Assembly (NCBI GenBank): GCA_041602035.1 | Contig: JBFIHA010000008.1 | Span: 62,001-126,000 of the forward strand | DNA: 64,000 bases | Source: JAOTVV01 sp041602035 | Lineage (GTDB): Bacteria; Gemmatimonadota; Gemmatimonadetes; Gemmatimonadales; GWC2-71-9 | Direction: 5' to 3' | Part shown: positions 50,505 through 58,790 of the stretch, piece by piece | Numbering within the stretch: position 1 is the first letter of the stretch | How the letters are laid out: every line of letters begins with the position of its first letter | Notes under the pieces: model-generated | What the model was told of the DNA's origin: nothing | The model's input: the letters and a program-made list of their open reading frames with translations, nothing else | Database searches by the model: none | Made by a program: the position numbers and the translations under genes

Positions 50505-53500
50505 TGGGAACTCGCGATCGCCGCGGAGGCCGTGGCGTTGGGGCTGTGGAGCCGGGAGCCCCACCTGCTGGTAGCGATCGTGGCCGTCATCGCCAGCGTG
50601 GTCGTAGCGGCGACGGCGGCCCGGACTCGCCGACTGGGCGTGCTCCTGACGGCAGCCGTTGCCGTTGGCGCTGCGGTGGCGGTGCTGGCGACGGCGCTCC
50701 AGACCCGGGCCATCGAGCGGCGGTGGCCCGAGGTCCGCGAAAACCTGATCCAGCAGGCCAGCGCCCGCCTGGATCGAAGCCTGGCCGAGGCCGTCGACGT
50801 GGCCAGGGGCCTGGCGGCGCGCGGCGCCGAGGTGGCTCGGGAGCCCCGCTCAGTGGCCATGCGTCGACTCCAAGCCGTGGGCAACGCCGGCGGCGGGCCG
50901 GAGCGGAGCGCCGTCGTGTTTGACGAGGCGGGGCGGCCGTGGGCCTGGGCCGGCGTCAATCGCCTCCACCTCGATCCCAAGCCAGCTGAGCTGTCGGCAC
51001 ACATCACCCCATTCTATGTCATACTGGAAGCCAGTCGCCAGGTCGGCGACCGCGTGAGCGTGGGCCGCGTGCTGCTCGCCGCGGATAGTGCGGTACCCGA
51101 TCGTGGCGGGACGCTGGCATCGCGGTTCGCGGCCGAAACCGGATCCGCCCTTGAATTCTCGCTCCCCGGGTCCGGCCCGCCGGGGTCTGATGTCTTTGAT
51201 TACTGCCTCCCGACGTGTGCCGCGCAACCGGAGCGCCCGCCGCCCGACACCCTGTTCAGTGTCCAGGCCATTCCGCCCTCACAGGGCGCGCGCAAGCTTG
51301 AGACCCTGGAGCGCGGTGGTCGGTGGGTGGGGATGTTGGCCGGCCTGACGCTACTCCTGGTCACGGCCTTCGGCAGCCGACTGGCCCGTTGGGGAGGGAC
51401 ATTGGGGTTGGTGGTGCTGCTGGTCCTCACGCCGGTCGGCGAGCGGATTGGACTCTCGGCGCTGTTCTCCCCCGCCACCTATTACCTGGAGATCCTGGGG
51501 CCGCTCTCAGCCTCGGCGGGTGCCCTGCTCCTGTGCGCGGCTGTCGCTGGAATCGCGTTCCTGCAGGTGAGGTGGCGCGGCATCCCGAGGTGGGGCGCGG
51601 CGCTGCTCGGAGCGGGCCTCGTGGTGGTGGTCAGCCCCTTCCTCATGTGGCGTCTGGCTGCAGGGATCAGCCCTCCCTCGACCGCAATCGGGCTCGGGAC
51701 GTGGCTCGGGTGGCAGCTGACACTGCTGACGGCTGGGGGCGCGCTCGGACTCGGCACGGCCCTCCTGTTGAGGAGACGGCCCACCTCGCGGCCGTGGGCC
51801 TCGTGGGTGGCTAGCGCGTGGGCCGGGGCCCTCACCGTCGTGGGACTGCTCGCCTGGCAACCGACCGGACACTGGCCGCTGTGGTATGGGCTCCTGTGGA
51901 TTCCCGCCGCGTGGCTGGCCGTGCAGCCCGCCCCGCGCATGAGGCAGCTCGTGGCGCTCGCCGTGGTCGTCGGGGCCGGCTCGGGACTCTTGACCTGGGG
52001 CCAAGTGATGCACGGGCGCCTGCTCCTGGCGGAACGCGATGCCGAGCGGCTCGAGGGCGGAGACCCGGTGGCGATCGGGTTTCTGGAGCGATTCAGCGCG
52101 GCCGTGCTTGCACAGCCGTCGCCCCAGAGTGCGGCGGAACTGTACTCACGCTGGCGCCACTCACCACTCAGTCAAGACGATTACCCCAGTGTGCTGGCAG
52201 CGTGGAGCCCCGACAACCGGATGCTGGCCAGCTTGGAACTGGCCCAGCTCGATCTCCCCGCGCCGCTCCTGGTGGCCATCGCCGATGCCGCTCGGGATAG
52301 CGGCCAGACGCTGGTCCGGGCGCTCGAGTTCGAACCCGGGGTGCACTACGTGGTTGCGGCGCCGTTCGCGGACGGCACGGTCGTCACGGCAGGGGTCGCA
52401 CCGCGGTCGCAGGTGATCCCACCAGTCGCCGTGGGGCGGTTTCTCCGTGGCGAGCGCCGCCTCGTGGCGCCGTACCTGATGTTTCTCGGGGAGCCCGTCG
52501 AAACGATGCCTGAAGGCACGGGGCTCGGCTGGCGACGCGATGGGTGGGTGGTCCGCGGGAGCCAATCGCTGCTCCGGCCAGAGGGCACGCGCCACCTCCA
52601 TGCGGTTGTGCCATTGGGCGACGTCTCGCAACTCCTCGTGCGGGGTGCGCTGCTCGTCCTACTTGATGTTGGGTTTCTGTTGCTCCTCGGGCTCGTAGGC
52701 CGCGCCGTCGGTGAGGAGTTGCGCCTGCCGACTTGGCTCCCCGCTGTGCTGCGCTTTCGATCGTATCGCGTCCGCCTGATGATTGCGCTTGCCGGGTTCT
52801 TCGTCATTCCGACCGTTGGGTATGCGGCGTGGTCGGCCAGTCGGCTGCGGGCCGAGGCCGTTCGGGGTCGAGATCTCCTCATCCAGCAGACCTTGAGCGA
52901 CGCGGCCGGCACCGCCCGCGGGTTCACCGGCCTGGCGCCCGACGAGGCGAACCCGAGGCTCGACGACTTGGCCAATCGGTTGGGCGCCGACCTCCTCTGG
53001 TATGTCGATGGGAAGCTCGCCGCCACAAGCACCGAGATCTTGGAGCAGCTCGGTGTCCTGGGCGCGTACTTGCCAGCGGAAGTCCTTCTGGCCCTGAGTG
53101 ACGAAGACGCACTCGAAATCACGGCCGATGCCGCCATCGGAGGCCAGCCGACGCGAGTGGGGTATCGGTCGCTGGGCGGTCCGCAGGGGGCTGGGTGGGT
53201 CCTGGCGGCGCCGCGATTGGTCGAGGTGACCGGCATCGAGCGGGAGCAGCAGGATCTCGCGTTTGGGCTGCTATTGACCACGCTGCTCGGCTTGGGTGGC
53301 GCCGCCGGGCTTGCGGCGGTCGCTGCTCGGTCCCTCGCCAGGCCAGTGCAGTCGCTGGAGGCGGCAGCGTTGGCCGTGGGGAGGGGGTCGCCCATCCCGC
53401 CCTTCGACCCCGGAGTCCCGGCGGAGTTCGTGCCCGTCGTGGACGCGTTTCAGCGGATGGCGCGCGACGTCGAGGCCAGCCAGTTCGCGCTCGAAGTGGC

Positions 53501-54494
53501 CCGTCGCCGGACGGCCACGGTGTTGAGCAACGTGGCCACGGGGGTGGTCGCGCTCGACGGTGCGTTGCGGGTGACCATTGCCAACCCCAGCGCGCAACGG
53601 CTCCTGGGCCGCGCGCTCGAGCCCGGCGTCGCGATTGCCGCCGCCACCGCCGAGTGCTGGAACCCGGTGTGGGAATGGGTCGGGTGGTTCCTCCGTAGCG
53701 GGGACGAACAGGCCGAAAACGAGTTCGCCGTCGACAACCGGCGGATCCGCGTGCAAGTGGCAGCGCTGACGGCGGACCCGCGTGGATGTGTGGTCGCGCT
53801 CGACGACACGACGGCATTGGCGCAGGCGGTTCGTGTGTTGGCGTGGGGAGAGGTGGCCCGACAGGTCGCGCATGAGATCAAGAACCCGCTGACGCCGATT
53901 CGCCTCGGCATCCAGCACCTGCAACGGGCGCGACGGCACGGTCGGTCGGACTTTGACGCGACGCTCGAGAAAACGGCACAGCAGATTCTGGCGGAAATCG
54001 AGCGGCTCGACGCCATTGCCCGCGCGTTCGCCCGGTTCGGGGCGCCGCCGATCGAAACGTCGGCAGTCGTGAGGGTCGACATTGCCGCGATCGCCCAGGA
54101 TGCGGCGGCGCTGTACGGGTTGGGCGGTGCCACCGATGTGCGCGTGCACGCCGACGGACCGGTGATGGCCCTGGTGCGGAAGGACGAGGTCAAGGAGGTA
54201 CTGATCAACCTGATCGAGAACGCGCGTAACGCGAACGCTCGCGAGGTGGAAATCGACGTGGGTCGCGAAACGGACGGCGGTCCGGTCGTGCGTGTCCGCG
54301 ATGACGGCGACGGGATCGCCTCGGATCACCTTCCGCTGGTGTTCGAGCCTCATTTCTCCACCAACACCAGCGGGACCGGCCTCGGACTGGCTATTTGTCG
54401 GCGACTGGTCGAGTCGTGGGGAGGAGCGATCGCGGTGGAAAGCGAGCTGGATCGGGGAACGACGGTGACGATCCGGCTTCAGGACGAGGGCTGA
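50481..54494 (+). CDS. Giant NtrY-like sensor histidine kinase with about 13 membrane segments
   Basis: The protein has about 1338 residues. Two N-terminal helices flank a first extracytoplasmic region (about 72-275). A block of eight or so helices follows (about 280-510), then a second external region (about 515-710), two helices, a third sensor region, and a last helix leading to HAMP (about 945-1000). A PAS-like domain precedes the HisKA motif AHEIKNPLTPIRLGIQHL with the phosphoacceptor His1131. The ATPase part has NLIENARNAN, DDGDGI, FEPHFS and GTGLGLAI. All catalytic motifs are intact. No response regulator is adjacent. The GTG start is uncertain because it overlaps the divergent gene; AGGAG lies 12 bases upstream. 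Confidence 0.88.
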   Translation: MSGSRPAHWELAIAAEAVALGLWSREPHLLVAIVAVIASVVVAATAARTRRLGVLLTAAVAVGAAVAVLATALQTRAIERRWPEVRENLIQQASARLDRSLAEAVDVARGLAARGAEVAREPRSVAMRRLQAVGNAGGGPERSAVVFDEAGRPWAWAGVNRLHLDPKPAELSAHITPFYVILEASRQVGDRVSVGRVLLAADSAVPDRGGTLASRFAAETGSALEFSLPGSGPPGSDVFDYCLPTCAAQPERPPPDTLFSVQAIPPSQGARKLETLERGGRWVGMLAGLTLLLVTAFGSRLARWGGTLGLVVLLVLTPVGERIGLSALFSPATYYLEILGPLSASAGALLLCAAVAGIAFLQVRWRGIPRWGAALLGAGLVVVVSPFLMWRLAAGISPPSTAIGLGTWLGWQLTLLTAGGALGLGTALLLRRRPTSRPWASWVASAWAGALTVVGLLAWQPTGHWPLWYGLLWIPAAWLAVQPAPRMRQLVALAVVVGAGSGLLTWGQVMHGRLLLAERDAERLEGGDPVAIGFLERFSAAVLAQPSPQSAAELYSRWRHSPLSQDDYPSVLAAWSPDNRMLASLELAQLDLPAPLLVAIADAARDSGQTLVRALEFEPGVHYVVAAPFADGTVVTAGVAPRSQVIPPVAVGRFLRGERRLVAPYLMFLGEPVETMPEGTGLGWRRDGWVVRGSQSLLRPEGTRHLHAVVPLGDVSQLLVRGALLVLLDVGFLLLLGLVGRAVGEELRLPTWLPAVLRFRSYRVRLMIALAGFFVIPTVGYAAWSASRLRAEAVRGRDLLIQQTLSDAAGTARGFTGLAPDEANPRLDDLANRLGADLLWYVDGKLAATSTEILEQLGVLGAYLPAEVLLALSDEDALEITADAAIGGQPTRVGYRSLGGPQGAGWVLAAPRLVEVTGIEREQQDLAFGLLLTTLLGLGGAAGLAAVAARSLARPVQSLEAAALAVGRGSPIPPFDPGVPAEFVPVVDAFQRMARDVEASQFALEVARRRTATVLSNVATGVVALDGALRVTIANPSAQRLLGRALEPGVAIAAATAECWNPVWEWVGWFLRSGDEQAENEFAVDNRRIRVQVAALTADPRGCVVALDDTTALAQAVRVLAWGEVARQVAHEIKNPLTPIRLGIQHLQRARRHGRSDFDATLEKTAQQILAEIERLDAIARAFARFGAPPIETSAVVRVDIAAIAQDAAALYGLGGATDVRVHADGPVMALVRKDEVKEVLINLIENARNANAREVEIDVGRETDGGPVVRVRDDGDGIASDHLPLVFEPHFSTNTSGTGLGLAICRRLVESWGGAIAVESELDRGTTVTIRLQDEG

Positions 54495-54503
54495 GCGCGA
54501 CGC

Positions 54504-55250
54504 CTACCCGCTGTCCGTTCGACAGGCAGCGGGCCGGGCGCCCAGGGCCCCCCGGGTCCAGATCAAGATCACGCCGGCATAGATCTCGCCGACAATACTG
54601 GGCCTGAATTCGTTCGCCGCCTGAAATCCGCGACGGACTTCGACACACTCCACCTCCGACACGTCGATGTAGAACGTGAGTGGTGGCGTGATCACGGTAC
54701 CGTTGACGACGTACAGCACGTCGGACATGGCGTGCCGAATTCTCGTCCGGGTCTGGTCTTGGCGGCCGGTCAATCGAAGGCCGGGCACCGCTCCCTGAAG
54801 CGCCTGCAGCACATCGCCCTGGGCTGGGAGTTGGTCGCGCGTCACGACCGTGGCACCGAGATAGTGTGGCGTCTCCGGGCGCTCGGCAGTGACCTCGACC
54901 GGTTCGAGCGCAACAGACAACGGTGCCAGGCGGAAGTGAACCGTGATCGCGGAATCGGGGAGGAGGGTGTAGTACGGCGTCGTGATCGGATTGTAGCCGA
55001 TGATCTGTGCCGAGACCTTGATGAGCCCGGGAGCAATGCCTCCGATGCGGTAATGGCCCTGGTCGTCGGTCGCCGCGATGACCTCGGAGCCCACCACCGA
55101 GACCGCGACAGCGGCAATCGGGTCGCCGGTGATGGCATCGACGATGTTGCCGGTTACCGTCCCGGTCTGCTGGGCCCGCGCGCCGACCGCGCACGCCAGG
55201 AAGGCGATGGCGGTCGTGAGTCCGATGCTCAGGCTGCGGTGAGCTCGCAT
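54504..55250 (-). CDS. Plug-only TonB-receptor-like protein with carboxypeptidase-regulatory domain
   Basis: The 248-residue protein has a signal peptide (1-26, ending VGARA), a carboxypeptidase-regulatory domain (about 28-108, TGTVTGNIVDAITGDPIAAV) and a TonB plug domain (about 128-235, ATVVTRDQLPAQGDVLQALQ, then VLYVVNGTVI). It stops where a beta-barrel would begin. The downstream neighbour is the convergent kinase gene nine bases away, so no barrel remnant is present. It may be a periplasmic or surface protein that reuses receptor domains. The ATG giving the clean signal peptide is chosen; the frame opens 17 codons earlier. Confidence 0.82.
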   Translation of the reverse strand: MRAHRSLSIGLTTAIAFLACAVGARAQQTGTVTGNIVDAITGDPIAAVAVSVVGSEVIAATDDQGHYRIGGIAPGLIKVSAQIIGYNPITTPYYTLLPDSAITVHFRLAPLSVALEPVEVTAERPETPHYLGATVVTRDQLPAQGDVLQALQGAVPGLRLTGRQDQTRTRIRHAMSDVLYVVNGTVITPPLTFYIDVSEVECVEVRRGFQAANEFRPSIVGEIYAGVILIWTRGALGARPAACRTDSG

Positions 55251-55548
55251 GCGGCAACGCGCCTTCGTGGAGGTCACGGGCCCCCCGCGGACGCAGACCA
55301 CGGATGGCCGGTCCGGACCCGCCCCACACCCCGCACTCCAATGGTGAATATAGGACGCCGGTGCCCCGGCGTAAGCCGGGCCCAGCAGTACGATTGATCA
55401 TACCCTGGGGTCGGTCGCATCGGTCCCCGGGGGACCGCCACTGGTGCGTGCGTGGTCAGCGCCGTACTCGGTGGCCACCCAAGGGGAACTTCAGCCCACC
55501 AGAAGTGGTTGTACTGGGGCGCCGACCGATTCCCACGCCGAGGAGCCC
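55251..55548. other. Divergent intergenic region between plug protein and msrP
   Basis: These 298 bases hold promoters for both flanking genes. A hairpin CCCGGC-GTAA-GCCGGG (55365-55380) with a GNRA-type loop is visible, without a T tract. TATATT occurs on the minus strand near 55344-55349. No gene or RNA family was recognised. Confidence 0.4.
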
Positions 55549-56463
55549 ATGCTGATTCGACGACCCGATCCGATAGCGGGGAGCGAGATCACCGACGAGA
55601 GCGTCTACCTGGACCGGCGTCGCTTCTTGGGACGCGTGGGTCTAGCCGGTCTCGGGCTCGCCCTCCCGGGCTCGCTCTGGGCAGGCGGGCCGCCGTGGGC
55701 GCCTCAGGGCGACGAGCTCACGCCGCTCGAAGATGTACTTACCTACAACAACTTCTACGAATTCGGCACGGGCAAGGAGGATCCGGTGAAGCACGCCCAC
55801 ACGCTGCGCCCCCGACCCTGGACCGTCGCGGTCGAGGGTGAAGTCCACGAGCCCGGCACGTTTGGCATCGAGGAGCTGTGGCGCAGGTTCCCACCGGAGG
55901 AGCGGGTGTATCGCCTGCGCTGTGTCGAAGCGTGGTCGATGGTGATACCGTGGTTGGGCTTTTCACTGCGAGATCTCCTCAACGTCGTCCGACCCACCTC
56001 CCACGCTAGGTATGTGGAGTTCACGACGCTGCTGGACCCGGAGCAGATGCCGGGCCAGCGCCGCGGGATCCTGCCGTGGCCGTACGTGGAGGGGCTCCGA
56101 CTCGACGAGGCGATGCACCCCCTCACGATTCTGGCCCTGGGCCTCTATGGCAAGGCGCTGCCGAACCAAAACGGCGCACCCGTCCGGCTGGTGGTCCCGT
56201 GGAAGTACGGCTTTAAGAGCATCAAGTCGATTGTGCAGATCAGGCTGGTTCGCGAGCCGCCGACCACGACCTGGAACGCCGTCGCACCACGGGAATATGG
56301 GTTTTACGCCAACGTGAATCCCACGGTCGACCACCCCCGCTGGTCTCAGGCCCGAGAGCGACGCATCGGCGAGCTTCGCAAGCGCCCGACGCTGATGTTC
56401 AACGGGTACGCCGATCAGGTCGCGTCGCTCTATAGCGGCATGGATCTGAGCCGCAACTACTGA
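55549..56463 (+). CDS. msrP: Protein-methionine-sulfoxide reductase catalytic subunit MsrP
   Basis: The 304-residue molybdoenzyme repairs oxidised methionines in the envelope. It carries a twin-arginine signal (RRRFLGRVGLAGLGLALPG, about 24-42), so it is exported folded. The molybdopterin-coordinating cysteine is Cys125 in LRCVEAWSM. YNNFYEFGTGKEDP, VVPWKYGFKSIKSIVQIRL and NPTVDHPRWSQARERRIG are typical of YedY/MsrP. AGGAG lies just before the ATG. msrQ follows after five bases. Confidence 0.95.
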   Translation: MLIRRPDPIAGSEITDESVYLDRRRFLGRVGLAGLGLALPGSLWAGGPPWAPQGDELTPLEDVLTYNNFYEFGTGKEDPVKHAHTLRPRPWTVAVEGEVHEPGTFGIEELWRRFPPEERVYRLRCVEAWSMVIPWLGFSLRDLLNVVRPTSHARYVEFTTLLDPEQMPGQRRGILPWPYVEGLRLDEAMHPLTILALGLYGKALPNQNGAPVRLVVPWKYGFKSIKSIVQIRLVREPPTTTWNAVAPREYGFYANVNPTVDHPRWSQARERRIGELRKRPTLMFNGYADQVASLYSGMDLSRNY

Positions 56464-56468
56464 AGCCG

Positions 56469-57116
56469 GTGATCTCGGGCGCCGCGGTACGCCGCGTGGT
56501 GCGGCCACTCGTGTGGGTCGGGGCAGCGGTCCCTGGCCTGTGGTTGCTGCTGGACGCGCTTACCGGTGGCCTGGGCGCCAATCCCGTCGAGGCGGTCACG
56601 CATCGGACGGGCCTGACCGCATTGACGCTGCTGACCCTCTCGCTTGCCGTGCGACCTGCCCGAGACCTCCTGGGCACGGGCGCGCTGATGCCGCTCCGGC
56701 GAACCTTCGGTCTCGCCGCCTACACCTATGCCGTGCTCCACGTCCTCACATATGGCGTTGACCAGACCTATCTGTCTGGCCTCGGGATCTCGCCCGCGGC
56801 CATCGTCGAAGACGTGCGCGAGCGTCCCTACGTCACCATGGGGTTTCTCGCCTTCGTGCTCTTGACACCCCTGGCCGTCACCTCCACGACCGGCTGGGTG
56901 AAGCGGTTGGGCGCCGGGCGCTGGCGGCGGCTCCATCGGTTGGTGTACGTGGCTGCTCCGCTCGTCGTAGTGCACTTCCTGTGGCTCGTGAAGGCGGATC
57001 TCATACTCCCTGGGATGTTTGCGGTGGTCGTGGGGGTCCTGCTCGCGTCCCGCGCCGCCATCCGCAAGCGCCGTGGACCCACGGCACACCTGCGGGAGGG
57101 TACGGCCACCAATTGA
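56469..57116 (+). CDS. msrQ: Heme-binding membrane subunit MsrQ
   Basis: The 215-residue protein is a ferric-reductase-like b-type cytochrome that passes quinol electrons to MsrP. It has about six helices. Heme-ligand histidines are visible in AVLHVLTYG and in the RLHRLVYVAAPLVVVHFLWL segment, each with the spacing expected. LRRTFGLAAYTYAVLH matches the family. The start is GTG. It forms a two-gene operon with msrP. Confidence 0.93.
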   Translation: MISGAAVRRVVRPLVWVGAAVPGLWLLLDALTGGLGANPVEAVTHRTGLTALTLLTLSLAVRPARDLLGTGALMPLRRTFGLAAYTYAVLHVLTYGVDQTYLSGLGISPAAIVEDVRERPYVTMGFLAFVLLTPLAVTSTTGWVKRLGAGRWRRLHRLVYVAAPLVVVHFLWLVKADLILPGMFAVVVGVLLASRAAIRKRRGPTAHLREGTATN

Positions 57117-57213
57117 CAGCGGACTCCGGGGTATCGAATGATGTGGGGAGCGATTTCCGACTAAAACAGTTCCTATTAATGCCCGTTGCAACGCTTCTAG
57201 CTAGGAGGAACCT

Positions 57214-58665
57214 ATGAGGACACTCAACGTCTTATGGCGGTCGTTCCTGGCCGTGACCCTCGGCGTCGGCGTCGTCACGTGTGGTGACGGCACCGGCCCG
57301 CCGGGAGGCAACGACACGACACCGGCCTCAGTGACGGTGGCAGGCGGGGCCGAAGTCAACATCGCCGGCATGCTTCAGCTCTCGGCTCAGGCGAAGAACG
57401 CCGCCGGCCAGAACGTGAGCGCGACGTTCACGTGGACGTCGAGCGATCAGGCCGTGGCCACGGTCGATGCCACTGGGAGGGTGACCGGTGTCGCGCGCGG
57501 TGCGGTCACGATCACCGCATCGACCGCCGGGGCCGCCGGGATGGTAACGGGGAACCAGTCGGTCACGGTGCGCATCGCATCGATCGTCGTTCAACCAGGC
57601 GCCGCCACGCTCACGAGTCTGGGAGAAACCGTCGTGCTCGCCGCCGAGGCACGTGATGCCGTGGGGAACGCGGTCGCCGGGGTCGCGCTCACGTTCGCCA
57701 CCTCGGACCCTGGCATCGCGACGGTCGCGAGCGACGGGACCGTGACCTCCGTGGGCAACGGCGCAGCCACCATCACCGTCAGCGGCGATGGGCGAAGCGG
57801 GCAGGCGGCGATTACGGTGAGTCAGGTGGCCGCCTCACTCACGATGCCTGCTACCACCGACACGTTGACGAGCCTCGGTGACATGCAGGCCTACACGGCC
57901 ACTGCGATGGATGCTCGTGGGAACGCGATCAGCTCGGGGTTCACATGGCTGGCGACCAATACGGCCGTCGCGACGGTAAGCGGTTCTGCAAACTCCGTGT
58001 CCGCGGTGGCGGTGGGCAACGGCACGACAGTGGTCCGGGTGACGCGAGACGGCATGATGGCCGAGGCGACGCTGGTGGTGAAGCAGGAGGTGGCCGCGGT
58101 CTCGGTCACGCCGTCCAATGCATCGGTCCTCGAGACCCTCACGACCCAACTTGACGGCAGTGCCAACGATGCCCGGGGCAACCCCGTCGCCGGTGTCGCG
58201 CTCGTCTGGAACTCGAACGACCCCTCGATCGCAACGGTCGATGGGTCGGGACTCGTCACGGGCCAGGCAGCGGGTGTCACCATGGTGACGGCATCGGGCG
58301 GCGGCATGATGGGCAACGCCACGATCACGGTCGCGGCTCCGTCGCTGGCTCAGCACGTGCAACCCATCCTGACGGCAAGCTGCGCCCTGTCCGGGTGTCA
58401 CGCGGGCGCGAGTCCCGCGCAGGGCATGAACCTGTCGAGCGGCCAAACCCATTCGAACACCGTGAACGTTCAGTCCAACGAATCAGCGCTGTTGCGGATC
58501 AAGCCGCTGCTTCCGGACTCGAGCTATTTGGTGCACAAGATCGAGGGGACCCAGAGTTCCGTTGGTGGGAGCGGCTCGCAAATGCCACTGGGAGGCGCGC
58601 CGTTGAGCCAGCAGCAGATTGACACCATCCGAGCGTGGATTACCAAGGGAGCGGCCAACAACTAG
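57214..58665 (+). CDS. Lipoprotein with four Ig-like (Big_2) repeats and a C-terminal cytochrome-c-like domain
   Basis: The 483-residue protein has a signal with a possible lipobox VVTC (Cys23). Four bacterial Ig-like repeats of about 85 residues follow (about 33-120, 123-205, 208-292, 295-375), each with the TWTSSDQAVATVD / ATVDGSGLVTGQAAG pattern. The last 105 residues look like a small c-type cytochrome: the heme motif is CALSGCH (Cys390, Cys395, His396), a CX4CH variant rather than CXXCH. A distal Met457 in SQMPLGGAPLSQQQIDTIRA is a possible axial ligand. A strong AGGAGG precedes the ATG. An intrinsic terminator follows. Confidence 0.85.
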   Translation: MRTLNVLWRSFLAVTLGVGVVTCGDGTGPPGGNDTTPASVTVAGGAEVNIAGMLQLSAQAKNAAGQNVSATFTWTSSDQAVATVDATGRVTGVARGAVTITASTAGAAGMVTGNQSVTVRIASIVVQPGAATLTSLGETVVLAAEARDAVGNAVAGVALTFATSDPGIATVASDGTVTSVGNGAATITVSGDGRSGQAAITVSQVAASLTMPATTDTLTSLGDMQAYTATAMDARGNAISSGFTWLATNTAVATVSGSANSVSAVAVGNGTTVVRVTRDGMMAEATLVVKQEVAAVSVTPSNASVLETLTTQLDGSANDARGNPVAGVALVWNSNDPSIATVDGSGLVTGQAAGVTMVTASGGGMMGNATITVAAPSLAQHVQPILTASCALSGCHAGASPAQGMNLSSGQTHSNTVNVQSNESALLRIKPLLPDSSYLVHKIEGTQSSVGGSGSQMPLGGAPLSQQQIDTIRAWITKGAANN

Positions 58666-58693
58666 CCGCTCGATGCCGAGCCGGGTGCTGATG

Positions 58694-58725
58694 ACGGGGG
58701 AGCGCATTGCTCCCCCGTTATCTTT
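58694..58725 (+). terminator. Rho-independent terminator
   Basis: A perfect 9-bp stem (CGGGGGAGC / GCTCCCCCG), extended by an A-T pair, closes the loop GCATT and is followed by TTATCTTT. It lies about 30 bases after the Ig-repeat lipoprotein gene. This is the clearest terminator in the window. Confidence 0.85.
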
Positions 58726-58790
58726 CAAGGCCGCGGTTGATCGCTGCCGCCGGCCAATCGAGACGCCTTCACACCGAAACGGGATCGGAC

